DNA of 64,000 nt from Bacteroidota bacterium (GTDB lineage Bacteria; Bacteroidota; Bacteroidia; Flavobacteriales; Flavobacteriaceae), in contig JAJRRO010000092.1 in the NCBI GenBank assembly GCA_024279425.1, forward strand, positions 168,195-232,194, in the 5' to 3' direction. Shown here piece by piece: positions 8,768 through 17,494 of this stretch; positions within the stretch are counted from its first letter, which is position 1, and each line of letters begins with the position of its first letter. The notes under the pieces are model-generated. The model saw only the letters and a program-made list of their open reading frames with translations, did not search any database and had not been told where the DNA came from. The position numbers and the translations under genes are program-made.

Positions 8768-9634
8768 ATGGCAGGTAAGGTTAAAATAATTGAATGCCCG
8801 AGGGATGCGATGCAGGGTATAAAAACCTTCATTCCTGCCAAGCAAAAGGCAAGGTATATCCAGTCTTTGTTGGGTTGTGGTTTTGACACCATTGATTTTG
8901 GAAGTTTTGTTTCACCTAGAGCAATACCGCAAATGGTCGATACGGCCGAAGTAATTTCACTGTTGGATTTGTCGAAGACCAAAAGTAAACTTTTGACTAT
9001 AGTGGCCAATGTTCGGGGAGCGCACGAAGCAATTAAATATGAGGCTATTGATTATTTGGGTTTTCCTTTTTCTATTTCAGAGAACTTTCAAATGAGGAAT
9101 ACCCATAAAACGATTAGCCAATCTGTTGAGACTTTGAGGGAGATCTTGGGCATAGCTGCGGCTAACGATAAGGAGGTGGTGACCTATATTTCAATGGGTT
9201 TTGGTAATCCGTATGGTGATCCTTGGAATGTTGATATTGTGGGAGAGTGGACAGAGAAGTTGGCAGAAATGGGAGCACGTATTCTATCGTTGTCGGATAC
9301 TGTAGGTACTTCGTCGCCAGAAGATATCACCTATTTATTTTCTAATCTAATCCCTAAATACCCCGAAATAGAATTTGGCGCCCATTTACATACAACACCT
9401 GCAAAATGGCATGAGAAAATCGACGCTGCGTTTAAATCGGGTTGTCGTCGGTTTGACGGAGCTGTCCAAGGGTTTGGAGGCTGCCCAATGGCCAAAGACG
9501 AACTAACAGGGAATATGCCTACCGAAAAAATGCTTTCTTATTTTACAGCTGCTAAAGTTGATACAAAAACCAACTGGATTGTTTTTGAGGCTGCCTACAA
9601 TAAAGCCTCGGAATTGTTTTTAGGTTATTCTTAA
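8768..9634 (+). CDS. mvaB: Hydroxymethylglutaryl-CoA lyase
   Basis: A 288-residue TIM-barrel enzyme of the HMGL/DRE-TIM family that splits HMG-CoA to acetoacetate and acetyl-CoA, the last step of leucine breakdown. The N-terminal ECPRDAMQG carries the catalytic Arg-Asp. The C-terminal GFGGCPMAKDELTGNMPTE is the HMG-CoA lyase signature with its active-site Cys, and FGAHLHTT supplies metal-binding His residues. The length is normal for the family. No other leucine-pathway genes are adjacent. Confidence 0.92.
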   Translation: MAGKVKIIECPRDAMQGIKTFIPAKQKARYIQSLLGCGFDTIDFGSFVSPRAIPQMVDTAEVISLLDLSKTKSKLLTIVANVRGAHEAIKYEAIDYLGFPFSISENFQMRNTHKTISQSVETLREILGIAAANDKEVVTYISMGFGNPYGDPWNVDIVGEWTEKLAEMGARILSLSDTVGTSSPEDITYLFSNLIPKYPEIEFGAHLHTTPAKWHEKIDAAFKSGCRRFDGAVQGFGGCPMAKDELTGNMPTEKMLSYFTAAKVDTKTNWIVFEAAYNKASELFLGYS

Positions 9635-9875
9635 CTATGAATTTGTGTAGGTGCTGTTTTGTAATCGCTTTCAAATCTTTTTTTTCAATATAAGACCACC
9701 GCGTAATAATTGAAGAGGTAAGAAGTTAAATTCAAATTAAAACCCTATTTTTAATGCATTGCTGATTCGATTGGTAAATAGGTCATGAGATAGGCTTTAG
9801 CAATATTGAATATCTAACAATATAAAATCGCTGATGTACCGCGCTTATTACTTCACCTAAAGGCATAACAATACT

Positions 9876-10514
9876 ATGAAGTCCTTTCCATTTTATTTCA
9901 TTCTTTTAGTATTTCTAATATCTAGTTGTAAAGAGTATCAAGAAAATAAATCGACTGTACTTTTTGATGGCAAGACCTTTAATGGTTTTGAGGGCGATAC
10001 CCTAGAGACTTGGCGTATCGAAAATGGTGCCATTGTGGGTGGCTCACTAAACGAAACCGTACCCAATAATGATTTTTTATGTACGGATCGATCTTTTGTA
10101 AACTTTAGTTTAAAGCTAAAAATCAAATTAATAGGTCACGATGGCTTTATTAATTCGGGCATACAATTTCGAAGCAAACGCCTTAAAGATCCGGCTTATG
10201 AAATGACGGGTTACCAAGCCGATTGGGGTGAAGACTATTGGGCCAGCTTATATGATGAATCCCGAAGGAATTTGACCTTAATAGAGCCCGATTCCCTTCA
10301 AGTGCTTCAGTGGATAAAAATAGATGACTGGAATGACTATGAAATTTTGGCCGAAAATCGTCGCATCAGATTGTATATCAATGGCCATCAGACAGTCGAC
10401 TATACAGAATTGGATGAAAGTATACCACAATCAGGTTTGATTGGTTTTCAGATACATGGTGGCGGTAAAGCGCAAGTCGCCTTTAAGGACATCACAATTG
10501 AGGAATTAGAATAA
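9876..10514 (+). CDS. DUF1080 (3-keto-disaccharide hydrolase type) lipoprotein
   Basis: A 212-residue protein with lipoprotein signal (ILLVFLISSC, acylated Cys at 18). A single DUF1080 domain covers about 28-210, a concanavalin-like jelly roll with STVLFDGKTFNGFEG at the start, INSGIQFRSKR in the middle and HGGGKAQVAFKDITIEEL at the end. Some family members hydrolyse 3-keto-glycosides in the periplasm; activity here is inferred. It is first of three exported proteins on the plus strand (9876-14653), 55 bases before the next gene, so the three probably work together on a sugar substrate. Confidence 0.85.
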   Translation: MKSFPFYFILLVFLISSCKEYQENKSTVLFDGKTFNGFEGDTLETWRIENGAIVGGSLNETVPNNDFLCTDRSFVNFSLKLKIKLIGHDGFINSGIQFRSKRLKDPAYEMTGYQADWGEDYWASLYDESRRNLTLIEPDSLQVLQWIKIDDWNDYEILAENRRIRLYINGHQTVDYTELDESIPQSGLIGFQIHGGGKAQVAFKDITIEELE

Positions 10515-10569
10515 AAGTTATGGGTTCGAAGGTAGAAACCATTAGAAAATACAAATTAAACGAAGCTGT

Positions 10570-13446
10570 ATGACAAAATACCTATATCCTTTACTTGCAC
10601 TAGTATTTCTACTGTTGGTTAGTATTAACGTTTCATGTCGTTCAAAAGAAAAAAAGAGCCCATCGGCTGCCCTAGTTAGGGATTCTACCTTTATTGATCG
10701 AGAATATACCCTTGAGGCGAGCATGTTGGGCTATTTTGCCCCGGACGGTACTCGTAATCCGACCTTACGTGCCCATAAAGGAGACCGTGTGCGAATAACG
10801 ATTACCAACGGCGAAACCATGACCCATGATGTTGCTTTGGAAAAATTGGGTATAAAAAGCGGAACCTTACTTGAAAAGGGTACCAGTACCAGTATTACAT
10901 TTTGGGCTGAGGCTGATGATACGTATTATTGTACCGTTCCTGGACATCGTGAAGCAGGAATGGTGGGCAAGTTTGAACTTGTTGAAGGCGATATCCTTGC
11001 TCCGGTAATTGCCGGAACTGTACCTAAGAAAGAGGGTAAGCCATTGAACCTCGGCTTTGAAAGAGGAAATTTAAGCGATTGGAAGGTAAAGGGTGAAGCT
11101 TTTAAAGCTCCGCTTTTTACCGATGCGTTATCAGTGTATGGCGAAGATAATCAAATAGGTTTTGATGGTGATTTCTTCTTGAGTAGTGGAGGAACTACAA
11201 ATTACAAGCAAAAAGGCACATTGACTTCGGTATCTTTTGAGGTTACCCACCCATTTGCATCTTTTAGGGTGTCGGGAGGGGCTTTGGCCGATACTCGGGT
11301 AGAAATTGTCCTTGCCGATACCAATGCCGTGATTTTTAAGTCAACTGGACAAGGCCGCGCCACCTTACAACCTGTAGTGGCTGATCTTTCGCCTTATTTG
11401 AACAAGGATATCTTCTTGCGTGTCATTGACAATGAAACAGGAATTTCGTCCATTCCGTATATCAGGGATGATAAATGGGCGCACATCAGCTTTGATGATT
11501 TTCTGTTTTATCCAAGTCGCCCCAGCTTTCCAAATCAGCTCAGTCAAGATGACATTATTGTTCTACCACCTCTAGATCCGGTTTTAAATTCTGGCCTTAG
11601 CGGAATTAAAGCGGCAAAGGCTATGACCCTGTCCAAAGATTTTAAGATTACACTTGCGGCTGCAGAACCTGATGTGGTACGTCCTATTAGTTTTACCATC
11701 GATGCTCGTGGAAGGCTTTGGGTCGTTGAAGGACATACCTATCCTGTTCCTGCGGAAGAGGGGAAAGGGAAAGATCGCATTCTTATTTTTGAAGATACCA
11801 ATGGTGATGGTACATTGGATAAAAGGAAAATCTTCACAGATGGATTAAATCTAGTTAGTGGTATTGAAGTTGGTATGGGCGGAGTTTGGCTTGGAGCCGC
11901 ACCTTATCTATTGTTCATTCCCATTGATGAAGCAAACGATAAACCAGCAGGGCCTCCACAAAAACTTTTGGACGGTTGGGGGGTAGATGATACGCATGAG
12001 GTGCTCAATAACCTGCGATGGGGCCCCGACGGATGGCTTTATGGAGTGCATGGGGTGTTTACCCATTCAAATGTTGGTAAGCCTGGGGCTACAGATGAAG
12101 AACGAACAAAGCTGAATGCCGCCGTTTGGCGTTATCATCCTACAAAGTATGAATTTGAAATCTTTTCAGAAGGCACAAGTAATCCCTGGGGAATTGATTT
12201 CAATGACCACGGACATCCCTTTGTTACGGTATGTGTAATTCCCCATATGTATCATATTGTGCAGGGAGCACGCTATCAACGTCAGGGTGGTAAACATTTT
12301 AATCCCTTTACGTATGATGATATCAAGACAATCGGCGACCATGTACATTACTTAGGAGATCGCGGCCCCCATGCAGGTAATTTTAGGTCGGCAGTAGCAG
12401 GAGGAGGTCACGCCCATGCAGGGGCTATGATTTATTTAGGAGGCAATACCTGGCCAAAAGAATATCACAACACAATCTTTATGAACAATATCAATGGGGC
12501 ACGATTGAACAACGATATACTTACCCGTTCAGGATCTGGTTATACGGCCTCTCATAATAAGGACTTTTTGATTATGAATGACTCTTGGTCGCAATGGCTT
12601 AATTTTAAATACGACCCAAGCGGGTCTGTATTTGCGATTGATTGGTATGATCAGAATCAATGCCATAGTCCAAACCCGGATGTACATGACAAAACTTTGG
12701 GTAGAATCTTTAAAATCACCCACAAAGATGATAAGTGGGTACAGGTAGATTTATTCAAGGCTTCCGATATCGATTTGGTCAATTATCAATTAAATGCCAA
12801 TGAATGGTATGTGAGGCAGGCCAGGACTATTTTACAAGAACGAGGGCCAAATCCAGAAGTTCATGAGGCGTTACGGAAAATATTGGAGACCCATCCAGAT
12901 GTTACCCGAAAGCTACGGGCACTATGGACGTTACACGTAACAAATGGACTTAAGGAAAATGAATTGGCCCAATTATTGAACCATTCCGATGAATACATAA
13001 GAAGCTGGTCGATTCAACTATTGACCGAAGATAAAAGCATACAGCAATCCACATTGGAAAAATTTGAAAGTATGGCCAAAAGCGATGATTCTGCTTTGGT
13101 AAGACTTTATTTAGTATCGGGAATACTAAGATTGGAACCGAATAAGCGTTGGAAAGTATTGGAGTCTTTGGTGCAGCGACCCGAGGATATCAATGACCAT
13201 AATTTGCCTCTTATGTTGTGGTATGCTGCAGAACCATTGGCAGAAATAAATGCTGACCGCATGCTCCAGATGGCGGAAAAGGCAAAAGCACCACAATTTT
13301 TGAAGTATGCGATCCAAAGGGTAGGAGCACTTAATACACCAAAGTCAAGTAAATTGTTGCAAGACCTTGAGAAACGCTTAAATGAAAATAACACTGAAGA
13401 ATCACATATGGCCCAGGCAACCATTGATTCGATACTTGTAAAATAG
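10570..13446 (+). CDS. Cupredoxin fused to PVC-type membrane-bound dehydrogenase and HEAT-like region
   Basis: A 958-residue lipoprotein (Cys 23 in NVSC). About residues 45-140 form a plastocyanin/azurin-like copper domain whose type 1 ligands are visible: H86 in THDV, then C121, H126 and M131 in YCTVPGHREAGM. About 160-315 is a beta-rich galactose-binding-like segment. About 345-730 is the NHL-type propeller of PVC-type putative membrane-bound dehydrogenases (TIGR02604-like; RPISFTIDARGRLWVVEGHTYP, GTSNPWGIDFNDHGHPF). Residues 740-958 are HEAT-like helices. No CxxCH haem motif follows, although many relatives carry one, so the copper domain may be the electron acceptor (inference). Confidence 0.82.
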   Translation: MTKYLYPLLALVFLLLVSINVSCRSKEKKSPSAALVRDSTFIDREYTLEASMLGYFAPDGTRNPTLRAHKGDRVRITITNGETMTHDVALEKLGIKSGTLLEKGTSTSITFWAEADDTYYCTVPGHREAGMVGKFELVEGDILAPVIAGTVPKKEGKPLNLGFERGNLSDWKVKGEAFKAPLFTDALSVYGEDNQIGFDGDFFLSSGGTTNYKQKGTLTSVSFEVTHPFASFRVSGGALADTRVEIVLADTNAVIFKSTGQGRATLQPVVADLSPYLNKDIFLRVIDNETGISSIPYIRDDKWAHISFDDFLFYPSRPSFPNQLSQDDIIVLPPLDPVLNSGLSGIKAAKAMTLSKDFKITLAAAEPDVVRPISFTIDARGRLWVVEGHTYPVPAEEGKGKDRILIFEDTNGDGTLDKRKIFTDGLNLVSGIEVGMGGVWLGAAPYLLFIPIDEANDKPAGPPQKLLDGWGVDDTHEVLNNLRWGPDGWLYGVHGVFTHSNVGKPGATDEERTKLNAAVWRYHPTKYEFEIFSEGTSNPWGIDFNDHGHPFVTVCVIPHMYHIVQGARYQRQGGKHFNPFTYDDIKTIGDHVHYLGDRGPHAGNFRSAVAGGGHAHAGAMIYLGGNTWPKEYHNTIFMNNINGARLNNDILTRSGSGYTASHNKDFLIMNDSWSQWLNFKYDPSGSVFAIDWYDQNQCHSPNPDVHDKTLGRIFKITHKDDKWVQVDLFKASDIDLVNYQLNANEWYVRQARTILQERGPNPEVHEALRKILETHPDVTRKLRALWTLHVTNGLKENELAQLLNHSDEYIRSWSIQLLTEDKSIQQSTLEKFESMAKSDDSALVRLYLVSGILRLEPNKRWKVLESLVQRPEDINDHNLPLMLWYAAEPLAEINADRMLQMAEKAKAPQFLKYAIQRVGALNTPKSSKLLQDLEKRLNENNTEESHMAQATIDSILVK

Positions 13447-13468
13447 TGACATCTATAAAATTCAAAAA

Positions 13469-14653
13469 ATGAACTTAAAAAGACATATACGTTTTAGTAA
13501 GATACTCAATGTTGCGATAGTGCTCGGTATTTGTGCACAGTTGTCACATGGTCAATCCAAAACATCTAATGACTTTAAGAAAACGACGATAACCAGAGAT
13601 TTTATTTCCGAAGGTGCTGCCATTGCTGATTTAAATAAAGATGGCCTATTGGACATTGTCGCAGGGTATTATTGGTTTGAAGCACCCCTTTGGACAAGGC
13701 ACGAAATGGCCCCATCACGCTTATATGATCCAAGAAAGGAATACAGCGAATCTTTTTTGACGCTTGGAATGGATGTTAACCTTGACGGATGGGATGATGT
13801 GGTAATCATTGATTTTCCGGGAAAGCCTGGTTTTTGGTTTGAGAATCCCAAAAACAAACCTGGGACCTGGAAAAAACATTTTATTGCCAATTCCATGGGA
13901 ATTTCTAATGAATCTCCCGGATTTATTGATGTTGATGGAGATGGTAGGGTCGATATCCTTTGTGGGGATGTCGATAAAAAGCAGATTGTGTGGTTGCAGG
14001 CTCCCTTAGAATTTGGAGAAACCGAATGGAAACGTTTTGAACTAAGTGGAGAAAATGTGCAGGGAACGGAAAAATTTTCACATGGAATTGGATTTGGGGA
14101 CATTGACAAGGATGGCTTTAATGATGTGGTAATCCGTGAAGGATGGTTTAAGGGAAAGGCTGATAAAAGTTCGGGGGATTGGGTGTTTCATTCAACAAAT
14201 CTGGGAGAGCCCTGTTCGCATATGCAGGTTCTCGATGTTAACGGGGATGGTAAAAACGACGTTGTGAGTGCCTCAGCCCACAAACTTGGCATTTGGTGGC
14301 ACGAACAATTAGACAATCAAGATTTCACAACACATGTGATCAGTACGACCACGGCCCAAACACATTCTTCGTTAATGGCCGATTTGAATGGAGATGGGAG
14401 TAAGGATTATGTCACGGGAAAACGATTTCTTGCTCATAATGGTCGAGACCCGGGAGATAGTGATGCCCCCTACTTGCTGTGGATAGAATTTACTCCTGGT
14501 AAACAGCCCTATTTTAAAGAGCATGTGATTGACAATGACTCGGGTGCGGGACTCAATATTGCCATTAGGGATATGAACAAAGATCAAACCCTCGATATAG
14601 TGGTTGCCAATAAAAATGGAGTTTTCCTTTTTGAAAATATGATTCAAAACTGA
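13469..14653 (+). CDS. Exported FG-GAP/VCBS repeat protein
   Basis: A 394-residue protein with signal peptide (LNVAIVLGICAQLSHG, cut near residue 29). It folds as a calcium-binding integrin-like propeller: repeated DxDxDG-type loops such as DLNKDGLLDI, DVNLDGWDDV, DVDGDGRVDI, DIDKDGFNDV, DVNGDGKNDV, DLNGDGSKDY and DMNKDQTLDI. It starts 22 bases after the cupredoxin-dehydrogenase stop and is likely in its operon. Such repeat proteins often bind glycans or partners; no catalytic motif is seen. Confidence 0.85.
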   Translation: MNLKRHIRFSKILNVAIVLGICAQLSHGQSKTSNDFKKTTITRDFISEGAAIADLNKDGLLDIVAGYYWFEAPLWTRHEMAPSRLYDPRKEYSESFLTLGMDVNLDGWDDVVIIDFPGKPGFWFENPKNKPGTWKKHFIANSMGISNESPGFIDVDGDGRVDILCGDVDKKQIVWLQAPLEFGETEWKRFELSGENVQGTEKFSHGIGFGDIDKDGFNDVVIREGWFKGKADKSSGDWVFHSTNLGEPCSHMQVLDVNGDGKNDVVSASAHKLGIWWHEQLDNQDFTTHVISTTTAQTHSSLMADLNGDGSKDYVTGKRFLAHNGRDPGDSDAPYLLWIEFTPGKQPYFKEHVIDNDSGAGLNIAIRDMNKDQTLDIVVANKNGVFLFENMIQN

Positions 14654-14696
14654 CTGGGGACTTAAATTAAGGCTATAGAAAAATCCTTTCCTTTTT

Positions 14697-14858
14697 AGAG
14701 CTTGTTTTGAAATATGTCAATTATTTTATTATGTTTTATTTTGCGCACAACTTCGTTAAAATTTTGAACCGTAGCCCCGCTATGCTTAAAAATCCCGCCT
14801 TGTCTTGCCTCAAAAATCGCTTGTAATAATTCTAATCACATATTTCAAAACAAGCTCT
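14697..14858. repeat. MITE-like palindromic element with 21-bp perfect inverted ends
   Basis: Left arm 14697-14717 begins AGAGCTTGTTTTGAAATAT, and right arm 14838-14858 is its exact reverse complement over 21 bases. The interior is 120 bases. The minus strand has an open frame without ATG from 14835 to a stop at 14695-14697 (46 residues, including IFEARQGGIFKHSGATVQNF), which spans the element and ends at its edge. There is no transposase and no obvious target duplication. Only one copy lies in this window, so its repeat status is inferred from structure and from my recollection of similar sequences in Flavobacteriia. Confidence 0.6.
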
Positions 14859-15004
14859 TACATTAAAAAAACATCGATTCCAGTACTAATTTGGATAGTT
14901 TCTGAAGATGTTTTCAATCAACATATTTTTTTCTTCAATAGATAAATGAGTTTAAAATATTCATAATCAATGATTTGTAAAAGTTGAATAAGACTTTTTG
15001 AAAA

Positions 15005-15100
15005 TTATTTAGACTTATTTTAAATAAAGTCATCCAAATCCCTTTTTTGGACTTAAATTTGTGCCCTAATTTTGGTGCTATTTAAAATAAGTCTAAATAA
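15005..15100. promoter_or_regulatory. Two inverted operator-like copies bracketing the porin promoter
   Basis: A 22-bp perfect inverted repeat has arms at 15005-15026 and 15079-15100, each containing ATTTAGACTTATTTTAAAT or its complement. Each arm is itself roughly dyad (ATTTA-N9-TAAAT). A -7 box TAAATTTG lies between them at 15054-15061, and the porin ATG is 14 bases after the right arm. The layout suggests a dimeric regulator, possibly metal-responsive (DtxR/Fur-like), binding both sides of the promoter. The regulator identity is inference. Confidence 0.6.
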
Positions 15101-15114
15101 GAATAACATTTACA

Positions 15115-16293
15115 ATGAAAAAACCAATATTACTTTTAGCAGTACTTTTTGTAACCTTTTTATCTGCCCAAACCAAAACAGATTCAATCATGTTGAATCC
15201 ACAAACTCAATTAAATGCCGCACAACGTTTGTTGTCTGGAAATTACGCCTCGGCTGTTACTATTGGAGCCTATGGAGAAATGCTCTATAATCAACCAGAG
15301 GGTGACAACGGCGAATTGGATGTTCAGAGACTGGTGTTGCTTTTAGGGTATCGTTTCAATGATAGAACTCAATTTGTTACAGAAATTGAAATGGAACATG
15401 TTGAGGAAATTTTTGTAGAGCAGGCGTTTGTTAACTACAATGTGGGTAATAACGTTAGCCTTCGAGGAGGACTAATGCTCGTACCTATGGGTATTGTCAA
15501 TGAATTTCATGAACCTACCACTTTTAATGGTACGGAAAGGCCGGCAATGGATAACGTCATCGTGCCTACTACTTGGCGTGAACTGGGGGTAGGTGTCAAT
15601 GGTCGTTTCAATGAAATTTCATTGGGTTACCAGGCCTATATATTTAATGGTTTTAAATCTACCATAGCTGATGGCGAAGGTGGCGTTTCGGGATTCTTAA
15701 AGGGGTCTAACGGACTGAGAAGTGGTCGCCAAAAAGGAATAAAATCAACTGTGGATAGCCCCAATCTATCCACCAAATTAGATTACTACGGTATCCCGGG
15801 ATTACGATTGGGCTTTTCTACATATTTTGGGAAGACGCAAGCCGCGGATGATGTTGAAACCATAGATGGAGCCAATATTGGAATTTCAATGATAGGATTT
15901 GATGCAAGATATGCTTTCCAAAGATTTATAGCCCGTGGTCAATTTATTCATGCTTCTTTGTCGGATACAGAAGATTATAATGTACTCACCGGGCGGGATT
16001 TGGGAAGTGCCCTGCAGGGTTATTATGTAGAAGGAGCTTTTAATCTGTTGCCCAGAGGCAATGAGCAAAAATTGTTTGTCTTTACCCGTTATGAAAAATA
16101 TGATACCCATGCTACCACAGCCGGTTCTTTAGCGGAAAACGAAGCCTATGATAGAACTGATGTCACAACAGGCTTAACCTATCATCTAGCCCCGGGTGTT
16201 GTATTAAAAGGAGATTATCAATTCAGAAGCAATGCTCTTGAAAATGCAGATGTAAAGGATAGATTGAATTTTGGTATCGGGGTTTGGTTCTAG
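15115..16293 (+). CDS. Outer-membrane porin
   Basis: A 392-residue protein with signal peptide MKKPILLLAVLFVTFLSAQ. The rest is alternating beta-barrel sequence ending in a terminal Phe (FGIGVWF), as expected for BAM-inserted barrels. The pattern VTIGAYGEMLYNQPEGD, VQRLVLLLGYRFNDRTQF, EHVEEIFVEQAFVNYN resembles the phosphate-selective porin O/P superfamily of Bacteroidota, but substrate cannot be read. It heads a three-gene unit with an FMN-binding protein and a small membrane protein and sits under the bracketed promoter at 15005-15100. Confidence 0.82.
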   Translation: MKKPILLLAVLFVTFLSAQTKTDSIMLNPQTQLNAAQRLLSGNYASAVTIGAYGEMLYNQPEGDNGELDVQRLVLLLGYRFNDRTQFVTEIEMEHVEEIFVEQAFVNYNVGNNVSLRGGLMLVPMGIVNEFHEPTTFNGTERPAMDNVIVPTTWRELGVGVNGRFNEISLGYQAYIFNGFKSTIADGEGGVSGFLKGSNGLRSGRQKGIKSTVDSPNLSTKLDYYGIPGLRLGFSTYFGKTQAADDVETIDGANIGISMIGFDARYAFQRFIARGQFIHASLSDTEDYNVLTGRDLGSALQGYYVEGAFNLLPRGNEQKLFVFTRYEKYDTHATTAGSLAENEAYDRTDVTTGLTYHLAPGVVLKGDYQFRSNALENADVKDRLNFGIGVWF

Positions 16294-16392
16294 AACGACA
16301 TTTGGCCCTCTTTTCTTTGGAAGAGGAGGCCTAATTACAAAAAGAATGCAATTTCATTATTGAGATTCATTCTAAATTAATACATTTACGCC

Positions 16393-16929
16393 ATGCGATG
16401 TGCAAAACTTTTTTTAGGGGTCGTTTTTATCTCGTCCTTTTTTTTGGTCGGTTTTGGGTTGCCTAAAAAAATCGAAAAACGAGTTCATAAAGAACTCGAA
16501 AAAACATTCCAATTTAGTGAGTTTTCATTGCTTTCCATAGAGATTTCTGAAAGCCTTAATGAAAAACTTCCAAAAAAAATCGGTACTAATAATTTATTTA
16601 AAATATCTCACGACGCTGACCATTTGGGCTATGGCTTTGTAGGTCAGGCACCCAGTAAGACTGCCATGTTCGATTATTTGATTGTCTTTGATAAGGAATT
16701 AAGAGTGGTGCATTCCAAGGTGTTGATTTATCGTGAGGAATATGGTGGGGAAATTGGTAGTAAAAGATGGTTGAAACAGTTCCTGGGTAAAACAGGAGGA
16801 GATAGGGTTAACCACGAAAGCAATATTGACGGTATTGCAGGTGCTACAATTTCGGTTCGTTCCATGACCACTTCAATTGACTATCTTTTGCTGACTATAG
16901 AAATACTTCAGAAAAACAAGGTCTTATAA
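16393..16929 (+). CDS. FMN-binding domain protein, probably covalently flavinylated
   Basis: A 178-residue protein with an N-terminal membrane or signal segment (LFLGVVFISSFFLVGFGL). The FMN-binding domain (about 75-175) contains DGIAGATISVRS, the flavinylation-type motif in which Thr152 would accept FMN from ApbE. Domains of this type (RnfG, NqrC, PCYCGC-linked reductases) carry electrons across or outside the membrane. The stop overlaps the next start by one base (TAATG). The operon with a porin suggests a redox step in envelope metal handling, which is inference. Confidence 0.78.
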   Translation: MRCAKLFLGVVFISSFFLVGFGLPKKIEKRVHKELEKTFQFSEFSLLSIEISESLNEKLPKKIGTNNLFKISHDADHLGYGFVGQAPSKTAMFDYLIVFDKELRVVHSKVLIYREEYGGEIGSKRWLKQFLGKTGGDRVNHESNIDGIAGATISVRSMTTSIDYLLLTIEILQKNKVL

Positions 16930-17429
16930 TGCAATACGAAGGGCTTCTATCTACTTTTCCAAAAGAAGTTAAGCTGTTTATTGGCTCTTTTGTAATCATC
17001 CTTTCCATAGGATTTTATACAGGACTTTTATTCGTAGGACAGACGAGTACAGCCTCTCCTTCTGGAATAGAATTAAATTACCTCGGAAATGAAAACGATG
17101 ATGAAGCTGAAAAAATGATGTTTCGGAAAACGGAGAAAGGAATGCTGACAACCATACATACTCACGTCCTATCCATGTCTTTTATATTTTTTTTATTGGG
17201 TATTTTGGTATGGTTGGCCAAACTGCCCAACAGCGTTAAGTTGTTTCTGACCGTTGAACCCTTTTTGTCTGTGCTACTTACCTTTGGGGGTATATATCTG
17301 CTATGGACAGGTGTGCTATGGATGAAATATGTTGTGATTTTCTCAGGTGTTTTAATGACCTTGACCTTTATGATTTCATCTGTGTTGGTGCTTTATCAAC
17401 TGACATTGAATCCAACCCGGTCTGATTAA
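16929..17429 (+). CDS. Four-helix membrane protein of unknown function
   Basis: A 166-residue protein with predicted helices at about 15-36, 74-93, 100-122 and 130-155. The extracytoplasmic segment between helices 1 and 2 is acidic (NENDDEAEKMMFRKTEKGM). HTHVLSMSFIFFLLG before helix 2 carries two His residues that could bind haem or metal. It is translationally coupled to the FMN-binding gene by a 1-base overlap and is a plausible membrane electron-transfer partner. I do not recognise a named family. Confidence 0.65.
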   Translation: MQYEGLLSTFPKEVKLFIGSFVIILSIGFYTGLLFVGQTSTASPSGIELNYLGNENDDEAEKMMFRKTEKGMLTTIHTHVLSMSFIFFLLGILVWLAKLPNSVKLFLTVEPFLSVLLTFGGIYLLWTGVLWMKYVVIFSGVLMTLTFMISSVLVLYQLTLNPTRSD

Positions 17430-17464
17430 ATAAAGAGGTCTCAACATATTACTATTAAATGTAG

Positions 17465-17494
17465 TATATTTGCACGCAATTAATCCTTAATTGC
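17465..17494 (+). promoter_or_regulatory. guaB promoter and palindromic leader
   Basis: The -7 box TATATTTG (17465-17472) is followed by the perfect palindrome GCAATTAATCCTTAATTGC (17476-17494, 8-bp arms, 3-base centre), whose last base abuts the guaB ATG. The transcript would start inside or at the edge of the palindrome, so it may be an operator or a start-site hairpin. Confidence 0.55.

Noticed and set aside
10570..13446. C-terminal cytochrome c domain in the dehydrogenase
   Set aside because: No CxxCH motif is present in the translated product.
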